Shown piece after piece: positions 33,519-42,307 of a stretch of 64,000 nucleotides of DNA. Source of the stretch: Dokdonia sp. Dokd-P16 (GTDB lineage: Bacteria; Bacteroidota; Bacteroidia; Flavobacteriales; Flavobacteriaceae); NCBI RefSeq assembly GCF_003095655.1, contig NZ_CP029151.1, forward strand, positions 2,665,001 to 2,729,000, in the 5' to 3' direction. Made by a program: the position numbers and the translations under genes. The notes below the pieces were generated by a model that did not search any database, was not told where the DNA came from, and saw only the letters and a program-made list of their open reading frames with translations. How positions within the stretch are numbered: position 1 is the stretch's first letter; each line of letters begins with the position of its first letter.

Positions 33519-34964
33519 ATGAAAAAATTAGCACTACACTGGAAGATTATTATTGGTTTAATTTTAGGTGTGGTTTGGGCACTAGTGTCTTCTTCGGTAG
33601 GATTAAGTGATTTTACAATTAATTGGATTGCTCCTTTTGGGACTATTTTTATCAATCTTTTAAAGCTTATCGCAGTTCCTTTAGTTCTGTTTTCTATCAT
33701 AGCTGGAGTTGCTGGTATAGGTGATCCTTCTAGTCTGGGTAGAATGGGTGGTAAAACATTACTAGCATATCTTATCACAACATTACTAGCTGTAGGACTA
33801 GGATTAACTCTTGTAAACATAGTAAAGCCTGGAGCGCTTGTAGATCAAGAAAGTCGTATAGATAATAGAATAAGCTATGAGCTATGGGCTCAAGAACAAG
33901 GTGTAGAAATTAAGGATGGCGTAAATTATTTACAAGATCCTCAGTTTATGGAACGCGCAGGACGTGTAAACGAACTCGTAAAATCTAAAGGAGAAGATGC
34001 TACTGTTGCAGAAAAAATGAAAACTGCAAATGCGACTAAAGACGCTGGTCCTTTACAGCCTCTTATTGATCTTGTGCCTCAAAACTTCTTTAAAGCACTT
34101 ACTGATAATGGTTTAATGTTGCAAATTATCTTCTTTGCCATATTTTTTGGGATTAGCTTGTTGTTTATTCCTAAAGAAAAGTCTGGACCAGTCATTAAAC
34201 TAGTAGATAGTGTGATGGAGGTCTTTTTAAAGATGGTAGATTTTGTAATGCAAGCTTCGCCATTTTTTGTGTTTGCTTTATTAGCGGGTGTCATAAGTAA
34301 GATGGCGGGTGACGATATAGGTAAGGTGGTTGAAATATTTAAAGGACTTTCATGGTATTCACTTACAGTATTCTTAGGCTTAATGCTTATGGTATTTGTG
34401 ATGTACCCACTTATTATTAAAATCTTTGTGCGTACTATTCCTTACAAAGGCTTTTTCAAAGCAATGGGACTTGCACAAACTACAGCTTTTTCTACCTCAA
34501 GTAGCGCTGCGACACTTCCTGTAACGATGGAGTGTGTGGAGGATAATCTAGGAGTAGATAAGAAAATAACAAGTTTTGTACTCCCTATAGGTGCTACAGT
34601 AAATATGGATGGTACCGTTTTATATCAAGCCGTAGCTGTAGTTTTTCTTGCACAATTACACATGATTGACCTTACTATAGGGCAACAACTTACAATCGTG
34701 CTTACTGCAACGCTTGCCTCAATAGGATCGGCCGCGGTACCTAGTGCAGGACTTGTGATGCTAATTATTGTTCTAGGTTCTGTAGATTTAAATCCAGCTT
34801 GGATTGCAATAATCTTTCCTGTAGACCGTATTCTTGATATGTGTAGAACAGTTGTAAATGTTACTGGAGATGCAACGGTTTCTTCTATAATTGCAAAAAC
34901 GGAAGGAATGCTCAATTATGATGATACTGTAAATCCAGACGACGCCTTTAATCCTGATAAATAG
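33519..34964 (+). CDS. Dicarboxylate/amino acid:cation symporter (DAACS family)
   Basis: A 481-residue membrane transporter in the GltP/DctA family, importing glutamate, aspartate or C4-dicarboxylates with sodium or protons. It has eight or more hydrophobic helices and the family hallmarks: the serine-rich hairpin AFSTSSSAATLP near residue 325, GATVNMDGTVLYQ near 360, and a second re-entrant segment SIGSAAVPSAGLVM near 408, followed by DRILDMCRTVVNVTGDA with the substrate-binding Asp/Arg. An unusually long hydrophilic loop (about residues 100-190, VDQESRIDNRISYEL...) separates helices. The gene stands alone. Confidence 0.92.
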   Translation: MKKLALHWKIIIGLILGVVWALVSSSVGLSDFTINWIAPFGTIFINLLKLIAVPLVLFSIIAGVAGIGDPSSLGRMGGKTLLAYLITTLLAVGLGLTLVNIVKPGALVDQESRIDNRISYELWAQEQGVEIKDGVNYLQDPQFMERAGRVNELVKSKGEDATVAEKMKTANATKDAGPLQPLIDLVPQNFFKALTDNGLMLQIIFFAIFFGISLLFIPKEKSGPVIKLVDSVMEVFLKMVDFVMQASPFFVFALLAGVISKMAGDDIGKVVEIFKGLSWYSLTVFLGLMLMVFVMYPLIIKIFVRTIPYKGFFKAMGLAQTTAFSTSSSAATLPVTMECVEDNLGVDKKITSFVLPIGATVNMDGTVLYQAVAVVFLAQLHMIDLTIGQQLTIVLTATLASIGSAAVPSAGLVMLIIVLGSVDLNPAWIAIIFPVDRILDMCRTVVNVTGDATVSSIIAKTEGMLNYDDTVNPDDAFNPDK

Positions 34965-35083
34965 GTAGTTAGGCGAAAAGTTGGCTTATGAAAATAATGT
35001 AGGGGAAATCTTCATTACTTTCATAATCCCAGACTACTTCATTGTAAATTAATCACTTAGCTATGATATATAAAATCATAGTT

Positions 35084-35863
35084 ATGAAAGTCTTTACGTG
35101 TTTATTGTTGCTTCTAGCAACTACATTTTTACATGCTCAAGTGGGCATAGGTACCACGACACCATCTAACGCTGCTATGCTCGAAATAAGCGGCGTTACT
35201 ACAGCTGGTGCGTATAAAGGGTTTATTCCTCCTAGAGTGGCTACTACAGCAAATCAAGCAAGTATTGCACCCACCACTACAGATATTGGTCTTATGGTTT
35301 TTGTGGAAGAAACTGGCTGTCTAGACTTTTGGACTGGTACCGCATGGGAAAGTATTTATTGCTCAGGCGGACCTTCAGACATTTGGATTAATGAATTTCA
35401 CTATACAAATAGCGGTACAGATGTAAATGAGTTTATAGAGATTGCGGGCCCTGCAGGCTTAGATATCTCTGGGTACTACTTGGTGAGATACCGTGCAGAT
35501 ACGGGTCAGCCTTATGGTGTAATTCTAACGCTCTCAGGTACCATAGATGATGAAGAAAATGGCTACGGGGCTTTATCTGTAGATGCCAATTTAAGAAATG
35601 ACACCAGCGGCTTTGCGCTAGTAGGCCCTGACGGTAAGGTTATACAGTTTTTGAGTTATGAAGGGACTATCACAGCTACTGGTGGTCCAGCAAACGGACT
35701 TACATCCATTAATGTGGGTGTCGTAGAGACTACAAGTACAACAGCAACACAATCTATACATCTTACAGGAACAGGTAATTCTTTTATAGATTTTGCTTGG
35801 AGTACAAGTGCTGTAGGTCAAAGCACAGCGGGAGTAAAGAATATAGGACAAACTTTTAATTAG
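35084..35863 (+). CDS. Secreted LTD-like protein, first of a tandem pair
   Basis: A 259-residue protein starting at MKVFTCLLLLLATTFLHAQ, a clear signal peptide. The mature part starts QVGIGTTTPSNAAMLEIS, a sequence typical of flavobacterial surface proteins with a tail-spike-like N-terminus. Residues about 110-250 form a lamin-tail-like domain (DIWINEFHYTNSGTDVNEFIEIAGPAGLDISGYYLV; GFALVGPDGKVIQFLSYEG). LTD domains are carried by secreted nucleases and adhesins; no catalytic domain is attached here. The next gene is a paralogue 6 bp away. Confidence 0.75.
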   Translation: MKVFTCLLLLLATTFLHAQVGIGTTTPSNAAMLEISGVTTAGAYKGFIPPRVATTANQASIAPTTTDIGLMVFVEETGCLDFWTGTAWESIYCSGGPSDIWINEFHYTNSGTDVNEFIEIAGPAGLDISGYYLVRYRADTGQPYGVILTLSGTIDDEENGYGALSVDANLRNDTSGFALVGPDGKVIQFLSYEGTITATGGPANGLTSINVGVVETTSTTATQSIHLTGTGNSFIDFAWSTSAVGQSTAGVKNIGQTFN

Positions 35864-35869
35864 AAGATT

Positions 35870-36688
35870 ATGAGTTTTTCAAAACAGTGTTTGTGTGTAA
35901 TTGGAGTAATTTTCTATTCATATGTTTCAGTAGGCCAAGTAGGAGTTGGAACAAGAAATCCATCAGAAAAAGCAATGCTCGAGGTAAGTAGTCAAGTAGA
36001 TGGTGTGGGAGCTTATTTAGGCTTTATGCCGCCACGAATTCCATCTGATGCAGCTAGAGATGGTATACCAACAACTATAGCAGATAAAGGTATGATGGTC
36101 TATGTAGAAGCTACTGGATGTATTGATATTTTTAATGGTGAGTTTTGGGGACATATAAAGTGTGCTTCAGAAATTCCCGCGAGAACAGATATTTGGATAA
36201 ATGAGATACATTATGAGAATATAGGTACAGATACGGGAGAATTTATTGAGATCGCAGGAGCCGCCGGTTTAGATATAAACGGATATTCCATTGTGCTTTA
36301 TAATGGTAATAATAACGCTGCTTACGATACCCAGTTTTTATCAGGACTTATCGCTAACGACACGGGGAATGGTTTTGGTTTTACAGTTATTAACTATCCA
36401 CCTGGTGGAATTCAAAATGGTGGTCCACAGCCAGATGGGATCGCGCTTGTAAATCCAGCGGGTAAAGTTATTCAGTTTTTAAGTTATGAAGGTGCGTTTA
36501 CTGCTACTGCTGGAGTGGCAGCGGGAATAACTTCGGTAGATATAGGTATAGAAGAAAATACAGATACACCCATAGGTGAATCTCTACAACTCTCAGGTGG
36601 CCCCGGAAGTGTGTATTCAAATTTTAATTGGACTTTGCCCTCCACAAGTACTTCTGGAGCAGTTAATAATGGTCAGAGTTTTAATTGA
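35870..36688 (+). CDS. Secreted LTD-like protein, second of a tandem pair
   Basis: A 272-residue paralogue of the preceding gene, beginning MSFSKQCLCVIGVIFYSYVSVGQ with the same mature start (VGVGTRNPSEKAMLEVSS). The LTD-like domain is nearly colinear (DIWINEIHYENIGTDTGEFIEIAGAAGLDINGYSIV; KVIQFLSYEG) and both proteins end with the same NNGQSFN/NIGQTFN tail. The pair therefore arose by tandem duplication followed by divergence. The two are almost certainly co-transcribed. Surface localisation is inferred from the signal peptide. Confidence 0.75.
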   Translation: MSFSKQCLCVIGVIFYSYVSVGQVGVGTRNPSEKAMLEVSSQVDGVGAYLGFMPPRIPSDAARDGIPTTIADKGMMVYVEATGCIDIFNGEFWGHIKCASEIPARTDIWINEIHYENIGTDTGEFIEIAGAAGLDINGYSIVLYNGNNNAAYDTQFLSGLIANDTGNGFGFTVINYPPGGIQNGGPQPDGIALVNPAGKVIQFLSYEGAFTATAGVAAGITSVDIGIEENTDTPIGESLQLSGGPGSVYSNFNWTLPSTSTSGAVNNGQSFN

Positions 36689-36880
36689 TGATTGAGAAGT
36701 ACTAGATAACTATAGTCTTAATACATTATATAAATTTATAATTATAGATCGCTCTTTGATTTTTATAATTGAACACTTTCTTAATAAAATGTTAGTGTGA
36801 TGTACGTCTTAATTACAATCAATAGTCTCAACTATTGTTACAGTTATATTGTATTTTTAAACGGTATAAATTCACACCTT

Positions 36881-37741
36881 ATGATCATAAAAAATGGCAT
36901 CCTTCTATTATTTCTTTTTACAGCTATTGTGAGTTGTAAAGAAGCAAATCAAAGAAATCAAGACTTAGAAGGTGATGTTGAACAAACAGAGTCCTCTTCT
37001 CAGAAAGATATAGAAACTACAAAACTGAAGTGGAGTGAAGAGTTTAATGGTACTGCAATAGATACCTCGCAGTGGAATTACAAGACAGGTGCTACTGGAT
37101 GGGGTAATAATGAATTACAAAATTATACAGATGGGAGTAATGTTGAGGTTGCAGACGGATCTCTCAAAATTATTGTAAAGAAAGAGGGCGAAGGTCAAAA
37201 AGTAGGCGATTATACCTCTGCTAGAATAACTAGTACTCAGAAAGTGCAATACGGTCACGTAGCCATCAGAGCAAAAATGCCAAATTATAAAGGAAAAGGT
37301 ATCTGGCCTGCATTATGGATGCTGGGCGCAGATATTACAGAGATAGGATGGCCACAATGTGGGGAGATCGATGTGATGGAGTATGTGAGCAAGAATCCAG
37401 ATCAAGTATTACAAACCATACATAGCATTGCAAATAACCACTCCAATGGAACGCAAATTTCAACAGATTTTATTGCGCTTCCTACTATTGAAGAGGAGTT
37501 TCATATTTATGGATTGTTGTGGAAAGAAGACCAACTTCAATTTTATATAGACAGCCCAGATAATATCACGCTTACCATAGATCGTCCAGAAGATTATAAT
37601 AATGAAAACTGGCCTTTTATGAAGGAGTACTATTTTATACTCAACATTGCCGTAGGAGGTAATCTTGGAGGTGAGGTAGACGACCTTATTTTTCCAGCAG
37701 CAATGGAAATAGATTATGTACGTGTTTACGAATTAGACTAA
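36881..37741 (+). CDS. GH16 beta-glucanase lipoprotein (laminarinase-like)
   Basis: A 286-residue enzyme starting at MIIKNGILLLFLF; longer upstream frames lack a signal peptide. The lipoprotein signal ends at TAIVSC. The GH16 catalytic motif ExDxxE is present as CGEIDVMEYV near residue 167. Other family segments are WSEEFNGTAIDTSQWNY, RAKMPNYKGKGIWPALWML and YYFILNIAVGGNLGG near the end. The family cuts beta-1,3 or 1,3/1,4 glucans, consistent with use of algal laminarin by a marine bacterium. No SusC/SusD pair is next to it. An iterated palindrome sits 9 nt after its stop. Confidence 0.92.
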   Translation: MIIKNGILLLFLFTAIVSCKEANQRNQDLEGDVEQTESSSQKDIETTKLKWSEEFNGTAIDTSQWNYKTGATGWGNNELQNYTDGSNVEVADGSLKIIVKKEGEGQKVGDYTSARITSTQKVQYGHVAIRAKMPNYKGKGIWPALWMLGADITEIGWPQCGEIDVMEYVSKNPDQVLQTIHSIANNHSNGTQISTDFIALPTIEEEFHIYGLLWKEDQLQFYIDSPDNITLTIDRPEDYNNENWPFMKEYYFILNIAVGGNLGGEVDDLIFPAAMEIDYVRVYELD

Positions 37742-37750
37742 GAGATTTAC

Positions 37751-37764
37751 GCTTTCGCGAAAGC
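37751..37764. repeat. Iterated palindrome, 16-mer form
   Basis: An exact CGCTTTCGCGAAAGCG (37750-37765) in the 40-bp gap between GH16 and the HAD gene, 17 nt upstream of the HAD start codon. Confidence 0.95.
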
Positions 37765-37781
37765 GTGCTTAAAACAACAAC

Positions 37782-38468
37782 ATGAACAACATTCATACGA
37801 TTGCCTTTGATGCAGATGATACCTTATGGGTAAATGAAACCTTTTTCCGTGATGCCGAAGATGAGGTGTGTAAATTACTGAGCCCCTATATTAACTATGA
37901 GTCTTGCCAACAACGGCTTTTTGAAATGGAAATGCGTAATCTCTCACTTTATGGATACGGGATAAAACCCTTTACTTTATCACTAATTGAATGTGCGCAA
38001 GAAGTTTCTGAAGGGAAGGTGACTAATGAGATTATTGCAAGTATTATAGATATAGGTAAAGAGATGCTTAATGCTCCTGTAAACCTTATTGATGGCATAG
38101 AAGAGGTGCTGGACCAGCTTTCTGATAAGTATAAACTTGTAGTGGCTACTAAGGGAGATCTTCTAGATCAAGAGAGGAAATTAGAAAAATCTGGACTTTC
38201 AAAATATTTTCATCATATAGAAGTAATGTCAGATAAGCAGCCGGCAAATTATCTCAAGCTTGTAAAACACCTTGATATAGACCCAACATCTTTTCTTATG
38301 ATAGGTAATTCATTAAAGTCTGACGTGCTTCCCGTCTTAGAAATAGGAGGGCATGCATTTCATATTCCTTTCCATACTACATGGGCGCATGAGCAGGTAG
38401 ATATAGAGATTACTCATGAGCGTTTTAAGTCATTTAAAGCTTCTAGCGATATTCTCAAGTATTTATAA
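37782..38468 (+). CDS. HAD family hydrolase (YjjG/haloacid dehalogenase-like)
   Basis: A 228-residue hydrolase with motif I FDADDTLWVNETFF, a helical cap, motif II LVVATKGD, motif III Lys around LEKSGLSKYFH, and motif IV FLMIGNSLKSDVLPVLEIGGH. The Asp nucleophile (DADD) is intact. The cap is that of subfamily IA phosphatases acting on small phosphorylated metabolites. The natural substrate is unknown. It follows GH16 after 40 bp and is probably its own transcript or a downstream member of that unit. Confidence 0.85.
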   Translation: MNNIHTIAFDADDTLWVNETFFRDAEDEVCKLLSPYINYESCQQRLFEMEMRNLSLYGYGIKPFTLSLIECAQEVSEGKVTNEIIASIIDIGKEMLNAPVNLIDGIEEVLDQLSDKYKLVVATKGDLLDQERKLEKSGLSKYFHHIEVMSDKQPANYLKLVKHLDIDPTSFLMIGNSLKSDVLPVLEIGGHAFHIPFHTTWAHEQVDIEITHERFKSFKASSDILKYL

Positions 38469-38555
38469 TCGCTATTTTATAAGAGTCATTTTATGAGTTA
38501 CTCTTCATATTTATGAAGATTATTGATGATGTGGTAAAATGAATTAATTAATTCC

Positions 38556-38569
38556 GCTTTCGCGAAAGC
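38556..38569. repeat. Iterated palindrome, 16-mer form
   Basis: An exact CGCTTTCGCGAAAGCG (38555-38570), 44 nt upstream of the thioesterase start. A near-consensus -7 element TAACTTTA lies between it and the gene, at 38587-38594. Confidence 0.95.
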
Positions 38570-38613
38570 GAGACCTATCTTTTTGCTAACTTTAGATAAA
38601 TCTCAACCTAAAT

Positions 38614-39006
38614 ATGATGAATTTTCACACACGTAAATGGATAAAACCAGAAGATCTAAATCCCAATGGAACACTCTTTGGCGGAAGGCTGTTAGAATGG
38701 ATTGATGAAGAAGCAGCACTTTATGCTATCATCCAACTTGAAAATCCTAGGACGGTTACAAAGTATATGAGTGAGATAGACTTTCGCTCTAGTGCAAAAA
38801 AAGGTGATATTGTAGAAATAGGGATAGAAGCTACGGCGTTTGGTACTGCATCTCTCACTTTGAGATGTGAGGTGCGTAATAAGATGACTAGAGAAATTAT
38901 TATTAGCATTGAGCGTATTGTAATGGTAGGTCTAGATGAAGAAGGAAAGGCGCAGGCACATGGTAAAACCCAAATAGAGTTTGTAAAAGATAGGCTAGAC
39001 AAATAG
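38614..39006 (+). CDS. Acyl-CoA thioesterase (hotdog fold)
   Basis: A 130-residue single-domain hotdog thioesterase that hydrolyses acyl-CoA to free acid and CoA. The family segment NPNGTLFGGRLLEWIDEEAALYA contains the conserved Asn, Gly and Glu; later TASLTLRCEVRNKMTREI and VAL-type strands follow. It resembles YciA-like enzymes, short-to-medium chain. It is transcribed alone. The nearby upstream palindrome and the -7 element make a compact regulatory region. Confidence 0.88.
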   Translation: MMNFHTRKWIKPEDLNPNGTLFGGRLLEWIDEEAALYAIIQLENPRTVTKYMSEIDFRSSAKKGDIVEIGIEATAFGTASLTLRCEVRNKMTREIIISIERIVMVGLDEEGKAQAHGKTQIEFVKDRLDK

Positions 39007-39115
39007 CAGGGCATAAACAGTATTGTTAATACGACCGTATTCTGTTAATGTTATCTAAAATTAATCTTGCTCATTGCAGTCAATTGTTATTTTCGGAGTA
39101 CTTTAAACAAACTCC

Positions 39116-41614
39116 ATGAAAAGAATACTACTCCTTTGTCTCATTGCTACCTTTTTTAATGTTCAAGATTCTTTTGCACAACGCAAAGAATTAAGAAAAC
39201 GTAAGTCAAAAAACAAGAAAGAGCAGGTTGCAACTCCTAAGAAAGCTGATAAGGATGCAATCAAATCATACACAGATGTAATTACAAAAGAAGCAGTAAC
39301 AGATTCTGGTTTATTTCAAGTACATAAGGTTAAGAATAATTTCTATTATGAAATCCCATTTACGGCGCTTGAAAAAGACATGCTATGGGTCACTCGTATA
39401 GCTCAAATCCCTAATGGATTAGGTGGAGGATACATGAATGCTGGTTCAAAAACAAACGAGCAAGTTGTACACTGGCAGCGTTTTCAAGATAAGGTCTTAC
39501 TTAAGATAAAGTCATACACCAACATTGCAGATAGCAGCAAGGCGATAAGTAACTCTGTACGTGTGAATAATTATGAGCCTACATTATATGCTTTTGATGT
39601 AGAAGCTTTTAATCAAGACTCTACTGCCGTAGTAATTGATGTAACAAAATTATTTTCTACAGATGTAAAAGCGATTAGCCCGCTATCTGGGCGTTTACGT
39701 AAAGAATACAAAGTAAAAAAGCTTGATGGTAGCCGTAGCTTTATCAATAGTGTTAAGAGTTTTCCAGAAAATATAGAAGTGAAGCAGGACTTTACTTATG
39801 ATGCCTCAGAGCCACCTACAGAACGTTCTGCAGAGAGTATCAGTCTTCAGGTAAATCAATCTATGATTTTACTTCCAGAGGTAGCAATGCAACCTAGATT
39901 GTATGATTCACGTGTTGGTTTTTTTACTGTAAATCAGTTTGATTATGGAAGCGATGCTTTAAAAGCAGATGAGAAAACGTATATACGTCGCTGGAGACTA
40001 GAGCCTAGTGATCCAGAAGCGTATAAAAGAGGTGAGCTGGTAGATCCAGTAAAGCCTATTGTCTACTACTTAGATCCAGGAACGCCAGAAAGCCTTAAAG
40101 AGTACATTAAACAAGGAATAGAAGACTGGCAAAAGCCTTTTGAAACTGCAGGATTTAAAAATGCAATTATTGCAAAGGATGCTCCTACACCAGAAGAAGA
40201 TCCAGATTTTAGCCCAGAAGATATAAGATACTCTGTGGTGAGATATGTCGCGAGCACTACGCGTAATGCAGTAGGACCAAGTGTATCAGATCCTCGAAGT
40301 GGTGAGATTATAGAAAGTGATATTATTTGGTATCATAATCACCTGCGTAGTTATAGAAATAGATACCTCCTTGAAACTGGAGCAGCAAATCCAAGCGCAA
40401 GAACCTTAGATACTCCAGAAGAAGAGATAGGAGAGATGATGCGTATGGTGATTGCTCATGAGGTAGGTCATGCATTAGGTTTTCCTCATAACATGGCAGC
40501 AAGTTATGCGTATGATGTAGAATCCTACAGAGACGGAGCTTTTACTCAAGAAAATGGGATAGCAGCTAGTCTTATGGATTATGCTAGATATAATTATATA
40601 GCGCAGCCAGGAGATACAAACATCCGTTTTGTGCGCCAGATGGGACCTTATGATCATTATGCGACTAACTGGGGTTATCGCTGGTTACCAGAAGCTTCTT
40701 CGCCGTTAATGGAAAAAGCAACTCTTAATAAATGGATTCAAGAAAAAGCTGGAGATCCCCGTTTTAAATTTGGACGACAGTCTAGTAGTTTTGATCCGCA
40801 ATCACAGACGGAATCTATAGGTAATGATCCTGTTAAAGCTAGTACTTACGGAATTAAGAACTTGCGTTATGTAGCACAAAACCTTCCAAGCTGGACGTCA
40901 GATAAAACAAATGATTATGGAGATCTAGAAGAGCTTTACGGAGAACTAGTAGGTGTTTATAGCAGATTTGTAGGTCATGTGGTTACAAATATAGGAGGAG
41001 TTTTTGAAGATATTAAAATGCCTTCACAATCTGGAGTAGTGTATACTCACCTAGATAAAGCTGCACAGAAGGAATCTATGAGCTGGTTACAAAACAATCT
41101 TTTTGAAACTCCTACATGGCTAGTAGATCCAGCAATCATGCAAAACATAGATCACGCTGGATATGCAGAAAAGGTAAGAAGAACACAATCACGCTATCTT
41201 AATAGAATCTTGAGTTTTGACAGAATAGGTCGTCTTATAGATGCAGAGACTACGCAAACAGAGTATTATAGTGCTCTAGAAATGCTTTCAGATCTTAGAA
41301 ATGGTATTTGGTCTGAGACTAGCAGAGGCACTTCGGTAGATCTTTATCGTCGTAATTTACAGCGTTCTTACTTAGATAGAATGGAGTTTTTAATGACAGA
41401 TCAAGGTCCTAGAGCTAGATCTGGAAGATCTGGTTTTGAAGGAACTCTATATTACGATGTGAGTGTATCAGATGTAAGGCCACTAGTAAGAGGTGAGTTA
41501 GGTAAACTGCGTAGCAAACTTCGCGCAGCGCGTAATAGTAGTGTGAATACAGTTACAAAATATCACTATGAAGATGCCATTGCACGCATAGAGCAATTGC
41601 TAGATCCTAAATAA
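39116..41614 (+). CDS. Secreted zinc-dependent metalloprotease (DUF5117/DUF4953)
   Basis: An 832-residue protein with a signal peptide (FNVQDSFAQ). The DUF5118/DUF5117 N-terminal region covers about residues 40-300. The metzincin-like zinc motif HEVGHALGFPHN (HExxHxxGxxH) is at about residues 448-459, preceded by EMMRMVIA. The C-terminal part has LMDYARYNYIAQPGD and YYSALEMLSDLRNGI, typical of DUF4953. This family is frequent in Flavobacteriia and is probably periplasmic or exported; natural substrates are unknown. No T9SS tail is visible. It ends two bases before the stop of the convergent dipeptidase gene. Confidence 0.9.
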   Translation: MKRILLLCLIATFFNVQDSFAQRKELRKRKSKNKKEQVATPKKADKDAIKSYTDVITKEAVTDSGLFQVHKVKNNFYYEIPFTALEKDMLWVTRIAQIPNGLGGGYMNAGSKTNEQVVHWQRFQDKVLLKIKSYTNIADSSKAISNSVRVNNYEPTLYAFDVEAFNQDSTAVVIDVTKLFSTDVKAISPLSGRLRKEYKVKKLDGSRSFINSVKSFPENIEVKQDFTYDASEPPTERSAESISLQVNQSMILLPEVAMQPRLYDSRVGFFTVNQFDYGSDALKADEKTYIRRWRLEPSDPEAYKRGELVDPVKPIVYYLDPGTPESLKEYIKQGIEDWQKPFETAGFKNAIIAKDAPTPEEDPDFSPEDIRYSVVRYVASTTRNAVGPSVSDPRSGEIIESDIIWYHNHLRSYRNRYLLETGAANPSARTLDTPEEEIGEMMRMVIAHEVGHALGFPHNMAASYAYDVESYRDGAFTQENGIAASLMDYARYNYIAQPGDTNIRFVRQMGPYDHYATNWGYRWLPEASSPLMEKATLNKWIQEKAGDPRFKFGRQSSSFDPQSQTESIGNDPVKASTYGIKNLRYVAQNLPSWTSDKTNDYGDLEELYGELVGVYSRFVGHVVTNIGGVFEDIKMPSQSGVVYTHLDKAAQKESMSWLQNNLFETPTWLVDPAIMQNIDHAGYAEKVRRTQSRYLNRILSFDRIGRLIDAETTQTEYYSALEMLSDLRNGIWSETSRGTSVDLYRRNLQRSYLDRMEFLMTDQGPRARSGRSGFEGTLYYDVSVSDVRPLVRGELGKLRSKLRAARNSSVNTVTKYHYEDAIARIEQLLDPK

Positions 41615-41616
41615 AA

Positions 41617-42234
41617 TTACTCACAGTCAAAATCGATGTCGAGTACTTTGAGACCATAGTTCTTTGCATCATAATTAAAGTGCCACCACTCGGTACGAAT
41701 AGGTGAGAACCCAAATTTTTTCATAACAGACCATAACTGCTTTCTATTTGCAGTTATGGTCTCATTATGTGGATGATCTATATGAGCAGCTTTCCCAAAA
41801 AAGTCATAGTCACTCCCCATATCTAGCGGAGTGCCATCTAGCTTAACAATAGTCATATCTATGGCAGCTCCACGATTATGTATAGAGCCACTACCATAGG
41901 GATTTCCTACGTAACCTGGATTAGGATAAATTTCCCACATTTTTTTCTGTACAGATAATGGCCTGTAGCAATCATACAGCTTTACCATGTAGCCTAACTC
42001 ACAGAAGTAGTTATTTGCATCTACAAGCGCCTCTGCCACCTCGGGTATGAGTAAGCATTGCACACAGTCATAAACTGTTTGTTTTAAAAAATTATCATCT
42101 GTTGCATAACGTACATCGTATGCAAAAGTGGAGTCAAACTGGTCTATATTTACCAGCGGGCTTTCATCATCACTTTGGAAGGTCAGAAAAAAAAGGGCCG
42201 ATACTACTAAAAAAAGCGTGCGATACATTCTCAT
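41617..42234 (-). CDS. D-alanyl-D-alanine dipeptidase (VanX/DdpX family)
   Basis: A 205-residue secreted peptidase. A hydrophobic N-terminus (TLFLVVSALFFLTF) targets export. Family motifs are YDVRYATDDNFLK near residue 40, YDCYRPLSVQKKMW near 88, SGSIHNRGAAIDMTIV near 117 with the zinc His and Asp, and EWWHFNY near 185 with the catalytic Glu and zinc His. VanX enzymes split D-Ala-D-Ala; in bacteria without vancomycin clusters the family recycles cell-wall dipeptides. There is no vanHA partner. It is divergent from the methyltransferase gene with a palindrome between them. Confidence 0.9.
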   Translation of the reverse strand: MRMYRTLFLVVSALFFLTFQSDDESPLVNIDQFDSTFAYDVRYATDDNFLKQTVYDCVQCLLIPEVAEALVDANNYFCELGYMVKLYDCYRPLSVQKKMWEIYPNPGYVGNPYGSGSIHNRGAAIDMTIVKLDGTPLDMGSDYDFFGKAAHIDHPHNETITANRKQLWSVMKKFGFSPIRTEWWHFNYDAKNYGLKVLDIDFDCE

Positions 42235-42268
42235 ACTGGAAAATTACGATTAATTTGGTTTTTTTCAC

Positions 42269-42282
42269 GCTTTCGCGAAAGC
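42269..42282. repeat. Iterated palindrome, 16-mer form
   Basis: An exact CGCTTTCGCGAAAGCG (42268-42283) in a 73-bp divergent gap; it lies 34 nt from the dipeptidase start and 25 nt from the methyltransferase start. Confidence 0.95.
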
Positions 42283-42307
42283 GTAATTTCATAATACTAC
42301 ATCTTAC

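Noticed and set aside
41617-42234. Vancomycin resistance locus from the VanX-type gene
   Set aside because: No vanH, vanA or regulator genes are present; such dipeptidases are common in Bacteroidota without resistance.
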